From Marinomonas rhizomae (GTDB lineage: Bacteria > Pseudomonadota > Gammaproteobacteria > Pseudomonadales > Marinomonadaceae), in the NCBI RefSeq assembly GCF_024397855.1, contig NZ_CP073343.1, positions 2,480,001 through 2,544,000 on the forward strand: DNA of 64,000 nt, in the 5' to 3' direction. Each line of letters starts with the position of its first letter. Within the stretch, counting starts at the first letter, position 1. The notes beneath the pieces are model-generated. The model saw nothing but the letters and a program-made list of their open reading frames with translations, had not been told where the DNA came from and ran no database searches. Position numbers and translations under genes: made by a program. This document shows, in pieces, positions 17,466 to 27,401 of this stretch.

Positions 17466-17660
17466 TTAGATGTATGGCAACATGCGTACAATTAACGCTT
17501 TGTCGCTTTGCGCAATCTGGTTCATAGAACGAAGATGACGCTTACGCTTAGTCGATTTCTTAGTCAAAATGTGACTAGTATGAGACTGCTTATGCTTAAA
17601 ACCATTCGCGGTACGTTTGAAGCGCTTAGCTGCGCCACTGTGTGACTTAATTTTGGACAT
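17466..17660 (-). CDS. rpmI: 50S ribosomal protein L35
   Basis: The 64-aa product is the small basic L35 ([29 protein letters not shown]). It lies between infC and rplT in the conserved order. In E. coli this gene is the target of L20 autogenous control; I cannot confirm the pseudoknot here. Confidence 0.98.
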   Translation of the reverse strand: MSKIKSHSGAAKRFKRTANGFKHKQSHTSHILTKKSTKRKRHLRSMNQIAQSDKALIVRMLPYI

Positions 17661-17753
17661 GATAAAACCACTCTCGCATTCGTTAATGTTAGTGTAATTT
17701 CTTAATAATTCGGTCTTTAAGAGCCGAAGCCCTTAAAGCCAATCTATTTAAAG

Positions 17754-18287
17754 TTACTTCTTCTTTTTGGGGCCTAGCACCATCGTCAATTGACGACCTT
17801 CCATTTTCGCGGCTTGTTCAACTGCACCATATTCCTCTAAGTCTGCTGCGACTCGATTCATAAGTTGCATGCCAAGCTCCTGATGGGCCATTTCACGACC
17901 GCGGTATCGTAGTGATACTTTGGCCTTATCCCCGCCTTCAAGGAAACGTATCAGGTTGCGGAGTTTTACCTGATAATCCCCTTCCTCCGTCCCTGGACGG
18001 AATTTCATTTCTTTTACTTGGATCTGCTTAGCATTTTTCTTTTGAGCAGCTTTCGCTTTTTTCGCTTCAAAAATATGCTTACCGTAGTCCATGATTTTGC
18101 AAACAATCGGATCTGAATCAGCAATTTGCACTAAGTCTAAAGTAGCCTCTTGAGCTGCTTTTAGTGCCTCTTCTAGAGAGACAACGCCAACTTGTTCACC
18201 ATCAGCAGCGATCAAACGCACTTCGGTAGCTCGAATGTTTTCGTTGATTAGAGGACGCTGCTTACTAGCGGCACGTCCACGATTCAT
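17754..18287 (-). CDS. infC: Translation initiation factor IF-3
   Basis: This 177-aa protein has both IF-3 domains: the N-terminal one ([24 protein letters not shown]) and the C-terminal ribosome-binding one ([21 protein letters not shown]). It prevents premature 50S joining and proofreads the start codon. In E. coli infC starts with the rare AUU and autoregulates; here the frame starts at a normal ATG at 18287 behind AAAGG, so that mechanism looks absent. It lies 8 nt downstream of thrS. Confidence 0.97.
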   Translation of the reverse strand: MNRGRAASKQRPLINENIRATEVRLIAADGEQVGVVSLEEALKAAQEATLDLVQIADSDPIVCKIMDYGKHIFEAKKAKAAQKKNAKQIQVKEMKFRPGTEEGDYQVKLRNLIRFLEGGDKAKVSLRYRGREMAHQELGMQLMNRVAADLEEYGAVEQAAKMEGRQLTMVLGPKKKK

Positions 18288-18295
18288 ATTACCTT

Positions 18296-20233
18296 TTATA
18301 GTACTATCTCCATTTCTTGTTTACGGCTACGGCGAGCAACTTCTTTTTGAAGCAAGTCTTCAAAATCGGAAATACTCATCACTCCAAGGTCATCACCGGT
18401 ACGAGTTCGAACAGCAACCTGCTGTTGCTCAACTTCTTTATCACCGACGACGATCATGTACGGCACTCGTTGTAGAGTATGCTCGCGGATTTTAAACCCG
18501 ATCTTCTCGTTTCTCAAGTCAAGTTTTGCTCTAAAGCCATTTGAATTCAATCTTTTTTCCAAATCAGCACAATAGTCTGCTTGGCGATCAGTAATGTTCA
18601 TGATAACAACTTGTTCAGGCGCAAGCCAGACCGGAAAGGCACCTTCTGTATCTTCGATCAAAATACCAATGAAACGCTCAAGCGATCCAACAATCGCACG
18701 ATGCAACATAACTGGTGTTTGACGAGAGCCATCTTCCGATACGTACTGCGCTCCCAAGCGAGTTGGCATCGAGAAATCAACCTGAATTGTACCACACTGC
18801 CACACTCGGCCAATGGCATCTTTCAGAGAAAACTCTATTTTAGGCCCATAAAAGGCACCTTCACCTGGCAACTCTTCCCAATCAAGCCCTGCAGAATCCA
18901 ATGCTTCGGACAGCGCTTTTTCAGCTTTATCCCAAACTTCATCAGAACCAACACGTTGCTCAGGACGAGTCGATAAGCGATATACGATATTATCGAAGCC
19001 GAAGTCAGCATAAACTTCATGCAACAAATCGATGAACTCAGACACTTCCGACTGAATTTGACCTTCTGTTACAAAGATATGGCCATCATCCTGAACGAAG
19101 TTACGTACACGCATAATGCCATGCAATGCACCTGAAGGCTCGTTACGGTGACAGGAACCAAATTCGGCCATGCGAAATGGCAGATCACGGTAACTTTTCA
19201 GACCTTGATTATAAACCTGAATATGACATGGGCAGTTCATCGGCTTAACAGCATAATCACGATTCTCAGAATGTGTTGTAAACATATTCTCGTGATACTT
19301 ACCCCAATGCCCTGACTTTTCCCAAAGCACGCGGTCAACGATCTGAGGTGTTTTCACCTCTTGATAGTTGTTATCAATCTGCTTCTGACGCATATATTGC
19401 TCAACAGCTTGATACAATCTCCAACCTTTAGGATGCCAAAACACCATACCAGGCGCTTCTTCCTGCACATGGAAAAGGTCTAATTTCTTACCCAACTTAC
19501 GATGATCGCGTTTTTCAGCCTCTTCGATTCGCGTTAAGTAGCCTTTCAATTCTTTCTTGTCGTTCCAAGCGGTACCATAAATTCGCTGCAACATTTCATT
19601 ATTGGAGTCGCCACGCCAATAAGCGCCGGCCAACTTCATTAATTTGAAATGACGCAATACACGAGTGTTTGGCACGTGAGGACCACGACACATATCCATG
19701 TATTCTTCATGATTGTACAACCCAACCTCTTTGACTGACTCATCCATATCATCAATCAAGGCGACTTTATAAGATTCACCACGATCAACAAACTGTTGAC
19801 GAGCATCAGCAATAGGCGTCATTTTTTTCACGACATCGTAATCGGCTTTAACCAATTCACCCATGCGCTTCTCGATTGCCACTAAATCATCCGGTGTAAA
19901 AGGACGCTCATATGAAATGTCGTAATAAAAACCTTCATCAATAACAGGACCGATTGCCATTTCGGCTGTCGGATACAACTGCTTAACCGCATGCCCAACT
20001 AGGTGAGCAAACGAGTGTCGAATAATCTCTACACCTTCAGGGTCTTTACCCGTAATGATGCTCAACTTGGCGTCATCAGAAATAAGTTCGCACGCATCAA
20101 CAAGTTGACCATCTATGCGACCCGCCACTGTTGCTTTTGCTAAACCAGGACCAATATCCTCGGCGACTTGCATAACAGTTACTGGGTTTGAGAAAGAACG
20201 TTGGCTGCCATCAGGCAAAGTAATTACAGGCAT
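18296..20233 (-). CDS. thrS: Threonine-tRNA ligase
   Basis: At 645 aa this is a full-length class II synthetase. It has an N-terminal TGS domain ([20 protein letters not shown]), an editing domain with [14 protein letters not shown], a catalytic core with the zinc-site cysteine ([10 protein letters not shown]) and a C-terminal anticodon domain. It charges tRNA-Thr, including the Thr(TGT) species encoded five-fold at 12.3-12.8 kb. It heads the thrS-infC-rpmI-rplT-pheST-ihfA cluster. Confidence 0.98.
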   Translation of the reverse strand: MPVITLPDGSQRSFSNPVTVMQVAEDIGPGLAKATVAGRIDGQLVDACELISDDAKLSIITGKDPEGVEIIRHSFAHLVGHAVKQLYPTAEMAIGPVIDEGFYYDISYERPFTPDDLVAIEKRMGELVKADYDVVKKMTPIADARQQFVDRGESYKVALIDDMDESVKEVGLYNHEEYMDMCRGPHVPNTRVLRHFKLMKLAGAYWRGDSNNEMLQRIYGTAWNDKKELKGYLTRIEEAEKRDHRKLGKKLDLFHVQEEAPGMVFWHPKGWRLYQAVEQYMRQKQIDNNYQEVKTPQIVDRVLWEKSGHWGKYHENMFTTHSENRDYAVKPMNCPCHIQVYNQGLKSYRDLPFRMAEFGSCHRNEPSGALHGIMRVRNFVQDDGHIFVTEGQIQSEVSEFIDLLHEVYADFGFDNIVYRLSTRPEQRVGSDEVWDKAEKALSEALDSAGLDWEELPGEGAFYGPKIEFSLKDAIGRVWQCGTIQVDFSMPTRLGAQYVSEDGSRQTPVMLHRAIVGSLERFIGILIEDTEGAFPVWLAPEQVVIMNITDRQADYCADLEKRLNSNGFRAKLDLRNEKIGFKIREHTLQRVPYMIVVGDKEVEQQQVAVRTRTGDDLGVMSISDFEDLLQKEVARRSRKQEMEIVL

Positions 20234-20471
20234 TTTATTCCCCTATCGGAGTCAGTGGTGCTCCATACCAAAGAGCACATGTAAATTTCAGCGCATAAAT
20301 TATCATTTTTCTATTATTCATGCGAATCTAATTTAAATACCCTTTTTTTCTGCATGTAGCGGCCATCAACAAAAATCAAGCCTTTTTTCTATCATTAAGC
20401 CATAGACATTCTCTGCACGCAGAGTAAAATTAGCATCCGTTTCACACAGACTTCATTTATTAAAAGGTACT

Positions 20472-21098
20472 ATGGATCTCAATAATCTTGACGACTACTG
20501 CATTGAGACTACTCAATCAGAACCTGAGCTTTTAATTGAGCTGGTTGAAAAAACCTACTCAGATATGGGCTACCCGAATAAGTTATCAGGAAAAACCATT
20601 GGCCGCACACTGAAGCTATTAACAAAAATAGCTCAGCCAAAGCGTGCTCTTGAAATTGGCATGTTTACTGGCTATTCCGCTTTATCCATCGCAGAAGGCA
20701 TGCCTTCAGATGGTGAGCTTATTTGCTGTGAAACGAACCCTCGAGCGATTGAATTTGCTCAAACTTTTTTTGATCGTAGCGAACACGGTAAGAAAATCAA
20801 AGCGATTTTTGGCCCAGCCCTCGACACCATCAAATCCCTTGACGGGCAATTTGACCTTGTCTTTATCGATGCAGATAAACGCAACTACCTTAATTATTAC
20901 GAAGCAGTAATACCGCTTGTGAGATCAGGTGGACTTATCATTATCGATAACTCCCTATGGCAAGGACGAGTACTAGACCCAAAAGAAAACAGCGATTTCG
21001 CTGTCAACCAAGTCAACCGCCTAATCGCGCAAGACAATCGAGTTGAAAACGTTCATCTGAACGTGCGTGACGGTCTTAACATCGTCGTAAAACACTAA
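20472..21098 (+). CDS. Class I SAM-dependent O-methyltransferase (CCoAOMT-like)
   Basis: This 208-aa protein has the SAM-binding motif EIGMFTGYSALSIAEGMP, an acidic motif CCETNPRA, the metal-site DLVFIDADKRNYLNYYE and GGLIIIDNSLWQGRV. All are hallmarks of the divalent-cation-dependent O-methyltransferase family 3. Bacterial members methylate catechol-type hydroxyls, but the substrate here is unknown. AAAAGG precedes the ATG. It is a lone gene divergent from thrS. Confidence 0.9.
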   Translation: MDLNNLDDYCIETTQSEPELLIELVEKTYSDMGYPNKLSGKTIGRTLKLLTKIAQPKRALEIGMFTGYSALSIAEGMPSDGELICCETNPRAIEFAQTFFDRSEHGKKIKAIFGPALDTIKSLDGQFDLVFIDADKRNYLNYYEAVIPLVRSGGLIIIDNSLWQGRVLDPKENSDFAVNQVNRLIAQDNRVENVHLNVRDGLNIVVKH

Positions 21099-21111
21099 CC
21101 CTATTTCTTAT

Positions 21112-21157
21112 AAACCCCATTCACCTTTGGGTTACCTCAGGTGAATGGGGTTTATGT
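21112..21157. repeat. 17-bp perfect inverted repeat after the methyltransferase gene
   Basis: Arms at 21112-21128 and 21141-21157 pair perfectly around a 12-nt loop. No T-run follows, so it is not a classical terminator; it may protect the mRNA 3' end or act weakly in termination. Confidence 0.6.
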
Positions 21158-21192
21158 GCTATTAAAAAGATATTACGTAAGAGGCAGCGATT

Positions 21193-21894
21193 TTGGTCGT
21201 TTTTAAAATCACAAATAACATCTCCGGCAAACACTACATTGGAACGTCTTTCAATAGTGGCTTTCAGCGTTTTGAACAATACGTGGAAGCAACTAGCGAA
21301 GGTTTAGACTTTCCTTTATACAACGACATTAGGGAGAATGGCGTTGAAGCTTTCACAGTTGAAGAACTATTTGAAACAAGCGACAAAGAAGAGCTTTATG
21401 AGCTAGAAACGGACTACATCTCTATTTATAACGGCGAAAGTTTACGCGGTTATAAAATTGCTCAATCCGCAGAAAAAGCTACAAGCTTAAGCTTTGGTAA
21501 AAAAGCTCTGTTTGATGCCAATGGTGTATCGACTGCAGAACAGCCGAAAAAAACAAGAAAAGCGGCCACAAAAAAAACTGTCGAGCTTCCAAAAAAAACA
21601 ATTGAACCAACACCAACTGCCAAGTCCTTCTTCGGAGAGCTTATCGGAGAAGAAAGACTAAGTGGTGCAGCTATTGCTAAAGAATCGGAAAAGAAAAAAG
21701 CACCAACCCGAACCAAAAGCAAAGCCAGCATACAGAAAATGCTCAGCGAAGCTGAAAAAGCTTCAAAAAAAGAGCGAGAAGAAAAGCTAAAATCACAGCA
21801 ACAAGCTGAAGCAGATGAAATGGCCCTCATCATGGCAAAAATTGATGTAACATCAAAATCTGCTACATCAGCGTTCCGCCGTCGAAAAAGCTAA
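21193..21894 (+). CDS. GIY-YIG domain protein with lysine-rich C-terminal tail
   Basis: This 233-aa protein begins with a GIY-YIG-like nuclease domain of about 90 residues: VFKITNNISGKHYIG, an arginine in FQRFEQYV and a glutamate in the ELYELETDYI segment. The following 140 residues are low-complexity and rich in Lys, Glu and Ala (PKKTRKAATKK, EKASKKEREEKLKSQQQ), with a predicted coiled coil and a basic end (FRRRKS). The start is the TTG at 21193, 8 nt after AGAGG; no ATG lies near the domain start. Function is unknown. The fold is nuclease-like, but activity is not assured because the first motif lacks the usual Gly-Ile-Tyr. Confidence 0.75.
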   Translation: MVVFKITNNISGKHYIGTSFNSGFQRFEQYVEATSEGLDFPLYNDIRENGVEAFTVEELFETSDKEELYELETDYISIYNGESLRGYKIAQSAEKATSLSFGKKALFDANGVSTAEQPKKTRKAATKKTVELPKKTIEPTPTAKSFFGELIGEERLSGAAIAKESEKKKAPTRTKSKASIQKMLSEAEKASKKEREEKLKSQQQAEADEMALIMAKIDVTSKSATSAFRRRKS

Positions 21895-21912
21895 GCTCAA
21901 AAAATGAGACAC

Positions 21913-21949
21913 AAAAAAAGCTCAGTTATTAATCTAACTGAGCTTTTTT
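21913..21949. terminator. Bidirectional terminator between the GIY-YIG gene and DAHP synthase
   Basis: AGCTCAGTTA and TAACTGAGCT form a 10-bp stem with a TTAATC loop, flanked by an A-run and a T-run, between convergent genes. Confidence 0.92.
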
Positions 21950-21993
21950 ATTAACCAAATACCGCCCATCCAAATAGATAAGCAAACAGAAAG

Positions 21994-23340
21994 CTAAGAT
22001 CTCGCCTTTTTAAGCGTTTCCGAAATCATAAACGCCAACTCTAAAGACTGGTCCGCATTTAGACGCGGGTCGCAATGAGTATGGTATCGATCTGCCAAAT
22101 CAGCTTCTGTTACTTCAAAAGCACCACCAACACATTCCGTTACGTTCTGACCCGTCATCTCAAAGTGAACACCGCCAGCATAACTACCCTCAGCACTGTG
22201 CACTTGGAAAAATTGCTGAACCTCTTTTAGTACATCATCTACACGACGTGTTTTATAGCCAGTAGAAGCCTTAACAGTATTACCGTGCATTGGATCGCTA
22301 CTCCATACAACATTTTTACCTTCGCGTTGAATAGCTTGAATCAACTTAGGCATACCATCTTCAACCTTATCCGCACCCATTCGAACAATTATATTCAAAC
22401 GACCCGCTTCATTATTTGGGTTTAAGACATCACACAGCCTTAACAAATCTTCTGGATCCATTGACGGACCAGCTTTCACACCAATTGGGTTTTGCACACC
22501 ACGTAAAAACTCCACATGCGCACCATCCAGTTGACGAGTACGATCTCCGATCCACAACATGTGCGCAGAACAATCGTACCATTCACCCGTCAAGCTATCT
22601 TTACGAGTTAACGCTTGCTCATAAGGCAACAACAACGCCTCATGGGAAGTATAAAATTCTGTTTCTTTTAACTGAGCTAAACCAGGACCAATACCACATG
22701 CCTCCATAAACTGAAGCGCATCATCTATTTTATCAGCCACCCCTTGGAAACGACCACCTGCTGGGCTGGCATTCAAAAAGTCTAAATTCCATTGGTGTAC
22801 TTGATGTAAATCCGCAAAGCCACCTTGAGCAAAAGCTCGAAGCAAGTTCATGCTTGACGCACTTTGATTATAAACCTGAACCAATCGCTCAGGGTCTGGA
22901 ACTCTTGCCTGCTCAGTGAAATCAATACCATTAATAATGTCACCGCGATAGCTAGGCAATTCAATACCGCCAATTGTCTCAGTATCAGCCGATCTCGGCT
23001 TTGCAAACTGACCAGCCATACGGCCAACTTTTACGACAGGACATTTGCCTGCATAAGTCAGCACAACTGCCATTTGCAGCATAACTTTAAACGTATCACG
23101 AATATTATTAGCGTGAAATTCAGCAAAACTTTCAGCACAGTCACCACCTTGCAGCAAAAATGACTGACGATTAGCCACTTGCGCTAAGGCTTTTTTAAGT
23201 TGACGCGCCTCACCCGCAAAAACAAGAGGAGGCATTTTTCCCAATGTATTTTCAACCTGAGCCAAATGCTCCGCATCTGGGTAAGCAGGCTGCTGAAGAG
23301 CTGTTTTACCTCTCCAACTTGTTAAGTTCCATTGTGACAT
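21994..23340 (-). CDS. Class II 3-deoxy-D-arabino-heptulosonate 7-phosphate synthase
   Basis: This 448-aa enzyme condenses phosphoenolpyruvate and erythrose 4-phosphate, the first step of the shikimate pathway. It is the plant-like class II type, shown by length and by [69 protein letters not shown] and [15 protein letters not shown]. Class I enzymes (AroFGH) are unrelated in sequence. The start is fixed by the [11 protein letters not shown]-terminus. It is near an XRE-cupin regulator gene transcribed the same way. Confidence 0.96.
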   Translation of the reverse strand: MSQWNLTSWRGKTALQQPAYPDAEHLAQVENTLGKMPPLVFAGEARQLKKALAQVANRQSFLLQGGDCAESFAEFHANNIRDTFKVMLQMAVVLTYAGKCPVVKVGRMAGQFAKPRSADTETIGGIELPSYRGDIINGIDFTEQARVPDPERLVQVYNQSASSMNLLRAFAQGGFADLHQVHQWNLDFLNASPAGGRFQGVADKIDDALQFMEACGIGPGLAQLKETEFYTSHEALLLPYEQALTRKDSLTGEWYDCSAHMLWIGDRTRQLDGAHVEFLRGVQNPIGVKAGPSMDPEDLLRLCDVLNPNNEAGRLNIIVRMGADKVEDGMPKLIQAIQREGKNVVWSSDPMHGNTVKASTGYKTRRVDDVLKEVQQFFQVHSAEGSYAGGVHFEMTGQNVTECVGGAFEVTEADLADRYHTHCDPRLNADQSLELAFMISETLKKARS

Positions 23341-23381
23341 AATTTTCTACAACCTTATTCTTTCATTATTTTTTGATGATA

Positions 23382-23993
23382 TTAACGGGCAACAACCCAG
23401 AGGATCTCAGCATCTCTCTCCGACAGGGAAACCACCGCATGCCCCATAGTGGCATCATAATACACACTGTCGCCTTCTTTTAATTCAATCGGTTCATAGA
23501 GCTCAGAGAAAAAATTAATTTTACCTCGTAAAACTAATAGAAACTCTTCTCCATCATGGCGAACCCACTCCTTAAACTCTGCAAAAGATCGAGCCCTAAC
23601 CGTCGTTTTAAAAGGCACCATTTTTTTTCGACTGATGGAGTAATTTAGCAGCTCATGCTCATAGGTAGCCGTAGGGTGCGGCTCACCTTTACCTTTGCGG
23701 GTTACATCACGACGCCCTGCAATAGAATGCTCACTCGCCTCAACAAAAAGTTGCGGCAAGTCCATCTCCAGACCATTAATCAGTTTTTGCACAATAGTGA
23801 AACTAGGCGATACTTGATCATTCTCAATTTTCGATAACGTTGACCGAGCAATGCCCGTTCTTTTGCCAACCTCTTCAAGCGTCCAGCCTTTTGCCAAACG
23901 AATTTCTTTCACACGCTTACCAAGCTCTAACGGCTCGACAAACTGATCTGGATCTGATGCAGTTGCAGTTTCTAGTGATGGACGACTAACCAT
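23382..23993 (-). CDS. XRE-family regulator with cupin domain
   Basis: This 203-aa protein has an N-terminal helix-turn-helix (about residues 27-82, KRVKEIRLAKGWTLEEVGKRTGIARSTLSKIENDQVSPSF) and a C-terminal cupin (about 135-200, EEFLLVLRGKINFFSE, EGDSVYYDATMGHAVV). The type includes PuuR, SutR and similar sensors of small metabolites. It lies 41 nt upstream of the DAHP synthase gene on the same strand and may share its transcript, but a regulatory link is only inferred. Confidence 0.9.
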   Translation of the reverse strand: MVSRPSLETATASDPDQFVEPLELGKRVKEIRLAKGWTLEEVGKRTGIARSTLSKIENDQVSPSFTIVQKLINGLEMDLPQLFVEASEHSIAGRRDVTRKGKGEPHPTATYEHELLNYSISRKKMVPFKTTVRARSFAEFKEWVRHDGEEFLLVLRGKINFFSELYEPIELKEGDSVYYDATMGHAVVSLSERDAEILWVVAR

Positions 23994-24034
23994 AATTTAC
24001 CAATGCTACTTTTATATAAGAAACCAAATCGCCT

Positions 24035-24463
24035 CTATGCCTTTAACAAAGGGGACATTGCTGCGGTACAACGAGTAAGATCAAACCCTTTACCTGATAC
24101 AAAAGACATCAGATCTGTAGAATCAGCCCCCTTCCCATTTTCTAACAACAACCACAACACAGAGGATCGAGTACCCGTACGACAAAAAGCCAGCGTTTTC
24201 TTATCATCAAGCAAAGCCCCTCCCTGAAGATCTACATGCTCTTCAGATAATGAAGATAGATCCATTGGATTACTAACATACTCCATTCCTAACAACTCAG
24301 CTGCAGCACGAATACTTTGCCCAGACGGCTGATCATCAGACTCAGCATCAGGGCGATTATTAATAATTCGCTCAAAACCCTGTGATTTAAGCATAGCAAG
24401 ATCCGCCTCAATTAATTGTGGCGCCACAAAATAAGACTCATCAAGCTGAATAACATTAGTCAT
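24035..24463 (-). CDS. TIGR01244/DUF442 phosphatase- or sulfurtransferase-like protein
   Basis: This 142-aa cytoplasmic protein has the DUF442 fold, related to dual-specificity phosphatases and fused to sulfide enzymes in Blh. It opens with QLDESYFVAPQLIEADLAMLKSQGFERIINNRPDAE and has the catalytic loop CRTGTRS, with the nucleophile Cys94. Members are linked to sulfide handling or persulfide transfer. The substrate is not known here. It is 21 nt from the next gene (parvulin), so the two probably form a small unit. Confidence 0.87.
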   Translation of the reverse strand: MTNVIQLDESYFVAPQLIEADLAMLKSQGFERIINNRPDAESDDQPSGQSIRAAAELLGMEYVSNPMDLSSLSEEHVDLQGGALLDDKKTLAFCRTGTRSSVLWLLLENGKGADSTDLMSFVSGKGFDLTRCTAAMSPLLKA

Positions 24464-24484
24464 GATTTCCTCTCTTCAATCAAC

Positions 24485-24763
24485 TTAAGAACGATACAAT
24501 ACTTTTATAAGGTGAAAACCAAATTGCGTTTTAATTGGCCCTTGTATTTTATACAAAGGCCCACCAAAAACAGCCTTATCAAACGCTGGCACCATATCCC
24601 CCTTACGAAACTCGCCAAGGTCACCCCCCTTTTTTCCTGACGGGCAGGTAGAAAACTGCTTAGCCAATTTATGAAAGTCAGCCCCTTTATCCAGCTTCAA
24701 CTTTAAAGATTCAGCTTCCGCTTTCGTCTTAACCAAAATATGACACGCACTCGCTGTCGACAT
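24485..24763 (-). CDS. ppiC: Parvulin-type peptidyl-prolyl cis-trans isomerase
   Basis: The 92-aa single-domain parvulin has no signal peptide and matches cytoplasmic Ppi[62 protein letters not shown] and the terminal [11 protein letters not shown]. It speeds proline isomerisation during protein folding. It is the upstream gene of a pair with the DUF442-family gene and divergent from the receiver-domain gene. Confidence 0.94.
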   Translation of the reverse strand: MSTASACHILVKTKAEAESLKLKLDKGADFHKLAKQFSTCPSGKKGGDLGEFRKGDMVPAFDKAVFGGPLYKIQGPIKTQFGFHLIKVLYRS

Positions 24764-24904
24764 TCACACCCCAACCATTCAAATAAACTAGATAAAACAT
24801 GTTAACCTATTTATTATAAAGGAATTAACTAGATGCAATCATTATCCTTAAAATATTCTCGGTAAAAAGCAGTATAAACATTAAAATATAGGCGGCCTTA
24901 CAAT

Positions 24905-25702
24905 ATGAGTACTTATGCGGCGATAAGCGATCTTTCTTTTTTACTGGTCGAACCTTCAGACATGCAAAAGAAAGTAATAACAAAAGCGCTGGAAGACGCT
25001 GGCATCAAACAAATAGAGTATGCCAATAGCATCGAAGAAACCATAAAATCATTAGCCTCTTTCCCTCCCGATCTAGTTATATCTTCAATGTACCTTCCTG
25101 ACGGCTCAGCCAATGACCTCATTGACCGCATCAGAACAAACAAAGACTCTGAAAACCAGTGCTTTATGTTGATCTCAAGTGAAAGAAACAGAGACCACCT
25201 AGAACATTTAAGACAATCTGGGGTACTCGCCATTCTCCCTAAACCATTCAACCAAAGAGATCTAACCCGAGCCATTCACGCCACCTTAGACCTAATTGTT
25301 GAAGAAGAAATTGACCTTGAGCTATTTGACCCCAAAACCCTGAGAGTATTAGTTACTGATGATAGCCGCATGGCACGAAAACATGTCAGCAAAACACTCA
25401 ACACCATGGGCATTGAAGAAATAGAATTTGCAGAGAATGGCAAAGAAGCTATCGCCCTTCTTAACGAAATGGAATTTGACCTTATTGTCACTGATTACAA
25501 TATGCCTGAAATGGATGGCAAAGAGCTAACCGATGCCGTTCGAAAGGATCCCGCCCTGGCTCATATACCAATACTAATGGTAAGTTCAAACTCGGAAGAC
25601 AGCCAATTGTCAAATATAGCTCAAGAGGGCGTTGACGCGATCTGCGGGAAACCTTTTGAACCAAGCGTGGTACGAAAACTGCTCGCCCAAATATTAAATT
25701 AG
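24905..25702 (+). CDS. Double receiver-domain response regulator without output domain
   Basis: This 265-aa protein has two CheY-like domains and nothing else. The first (about residues 10-128) is degenerate: the phosphoacceptor position reads Ser61 (VISSMYLPDG). The second (about 145-265) is complete, with the acidic pair TDDS, phosphoacceptor Asp197 (IVTDYNMPEMDG) and Lys249 (GKPFEP). It may be a phosphate sink or act through protein contacts, with the first domain regulating the second. No kinase gene is adjacent. A hairpin terminator follows. Confidence 0.88.
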   Translation: MSTYAAISDLSFLLVEPSDMQKKVITKALEDAGIKQIEYANSIEETIKSLASFPPDLVISSMYLPDGSANDLIDRIRTNKDSENQCFMLISSERNRDHLEHLRQSGVLAILPKPFNQRDLTRAIHATLDLIVEEEIDLELFDPKTLRVLVTDDSRMARKHVSKTLNTMGIEEIEFAENGKEAIALLNEMEFDLIVTDYNMPEMDGKELTDAVRKDPALAHIPILMVSSNSEDSQLSNIAQEGVDAICGKPFEPSVVRKLLAQILN

Positions 25703-25725
25703 TACTCCTGAACACTTTCACGAAA

Positions 25726-25757
25726 GCAAAAAAAAGAGCCTAAGCTCTTTTTTTTGC
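25726..25757. terminator. Bidirectional terminator
   Basis: GAGC and GCTC around a CTAA loop, extended by eight A and eight T, sit between the receiver gene and mutT, which are convergent. Confidence 0.85.
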
Positions 25758-25779
25758 AGATAAATCAAGACAATCAGTG

Positions 25780-26166
25780 TTAGACCATGCTCATTAAATC
25801 CGATACGATTTTCTGATTAGCTTCTGGGAACTGGTAGGCCGATAAATCAGAAATAGCCACCCAACTCACTTGCTGCCCCTCTCTTCCTTCTGGCTCACCA
25901 TCAAAAGCCGTGACCTTATAGAAACAAAGCTCAACTTGCTTATCTCCATAATCATGGGCAATGGTTTTAAAAAAAGAGCACTCCGTGACAACAATACCAC
26001 ACTCCTCTTTTAACTCTCGCACCAAAGCAGTCTCAGCCGACTCGGAAGGCTCACACTTACCTCCAGGAAACTCCCACAAACCACCTTGATGTTGACTGGA
26101 GTTACGTAGAGCAATAAAAACCGTATCAGCACGAAGGATGACACCAACAGCCACTCTAACTAACAT
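25780..26166 (-). CDS. mutT: 8-oxo-dGTP diphosphatase
   Basis: The 128-aa Nudix hydrolase has the box GGKCEPSESAETALVRELKEECGI (GX5EX7REUXEEXGU). It removes oxidised dGTP from the nucleotide pool and so prevents A:T to C:G mutations. It is the last gene of the secA-argJ-mutT run and its ATG overlaps the argJ stop by one base (TAATG). Confidence 0.93.
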   Translation of the reverse strand: MLVRVAVGVILRADTVFIALRNSSQHQGGLWEFPGGKCEPSESAETALVRELKEECGIVVTECSFFKTIAHDYGDKQVELCFYKVTAFDGEPEGREGQQVSWVAISDLSAYQFPEANQKIVSDLMSMV

Positions 26167-27386
26167 TAGGTGCGGTACTCTGCATTAATAGTCACATATT
26201 CGTGAGAAAAATCCGTCGTCCAAACAGTATCAGATTCAGATCCCATACCTAAGTCGAGCACTATATGTATTTCTTCAGGTGCCATTGCCTGCTTGCCATG
26301 CTCTTCCAAATAATCTGGAGATCGACCACCATCACGAGCCACTTCAAAACCGTTGATGTGAAGCTGAACACGATCAACATCTAAACCATCAACGCCAGCA
26401 CGACCAACTACCGCCAAAATTCGCCCCCAATTAGGGTCAGAAGCAAATAGCGCCGTTTTAACGAGAGGCGAATGTGCAATTTCAAATGCAACTTTCGTCG
26501 CATCAGACTCAACAGCAGCACCAACAACCTCTACGGTAACGAATTTAGTCGCCCCCTCTCCATCGCGAACAATGGCATGAGCCAACTCCTGCATAACCTC
26601 AGTAAAGGCAACAATAAAGGCTTGTGCCAATGGCTCATTTACAGAAGTGACTTTAGCATTACCAGCCATACCTGTTGCAACAGCCACACAGGAATCATTG
26701 GTAGAAGTATCGCTATCAACAGTAATTCGGTTAAAGCTTTTATTAACCACGTCCTTCAATATCGCGTGAAGAACATCAACATCCATTGCGATATCACTGC
26801 AAACATAACCCAACATGGTCGCCATGTTAGGACGGATCATGCCGGCACCTTTTGATATACCCGCAATGGAAAAGCTTTGACCATCAAACTCGAAAGTACG
26901 AACCGAACCCTTAGGCAAAGTGTCGGTGGTCATAATACCAACACCCGCAGAGCGCCAGTTATCAGCAGATAAATTCGCAAGTGCCTGAGGAATAGCCGCA
27001 ACAATTTTAGCTACCGGCAATGGCTCGCCAATGACACCTGTTGAAAAAGGCAAAATAGATTCAACACTCACGTTAGTCTCGTGGGCCAAAACCTCACAAG
27101 TCTTTAAAGCAGTATCCAGCCCTGATTTCCCCGTGCCTGCGTTCGCATTACCTGTATTGATTAACAAATAGCGGCTGCCAGACAAACCTAAATGTTTCTG
27201 ACAAATACGCACAGGAGCAGCGCAAAAAGCATTTTGAGTAAAAACCCCAGCAACAGAGGCACCTTCGCATAACTCAAAAATCACAACATCTTTTTTGTTG
27301 GGCTTTTTAATGCCAGCTTCTGCGACACCAATTCTAATTCCTTTTATTTCAGGAATATGAGGAAAATCATGCAACCCTACAGCCAT
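26166..27386 (-). CDS. argJ: Bifunctional ornithine acetyltransferase / N-acetylglutamate synthase
   Basis: This 406-aa enzyme transfers the acetyl group of N-acetylornithine to glutamate in the cyclic arginine pathway. Signatures are GVFTQNAFCAAPV, GNANAGTGKSGL, GVGIMTTDTLPKG and the self-cleavage site MATMLGY, where the precursor splits before the catalytic Thr. DPNWGRILAVVGRAG and the C-terminal NAEYRT also fit. It lies 15 nt after secA. Confidence 0.96.
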   Translation of the reverse strand: MAVGLHDFPHIPEIKGIRIGVAEAGIKKPNKKDVVIFELCEGASVAGVFTQNAFCAAPVRICQKHLGLSGSRYLLINTGNANAGTGKSGLDTALKTCEVLAHETNVSVESILPFSTGVIGEPLPVAKIVAAIPQALANLSADNWRSAGVGIMTTDTLPKGSVRTFEFDGQSFSIAGISKGAGMIRPNMATMLGYVCSDIAMDVDVLHAILKDVVNKSFNRITVDSDTSTNDSCVAVATGMAGNAKVTSVNEPLAQAFIVAFTEVMQELAHAIVRDGEGATKFVTVEVVGAAVESDATKVAFEIAHSPLVKTALFASDPNWGRILAVVGRAGVDGLDVDRVQLHINGFEVARDGGRSPDYLEEHGKQAMAPEEIHIVLDLGMGSESDTVWTTDFSHEYVTINAEYRT

Positions 27387-27401
27387 TTAAGCTTTCTCCA
27401 A

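Noticed and set aside
21112..21157. 17-bp inverted repeat as an intrinsic terminator
   Set aside because: No T-run follows on either strand, so it is listed as an inverted repeat only.
26472..26855. 127-codon plus-strand frame
   Set aside because: It lies fully antisense within argJ, whose motifs are intact.
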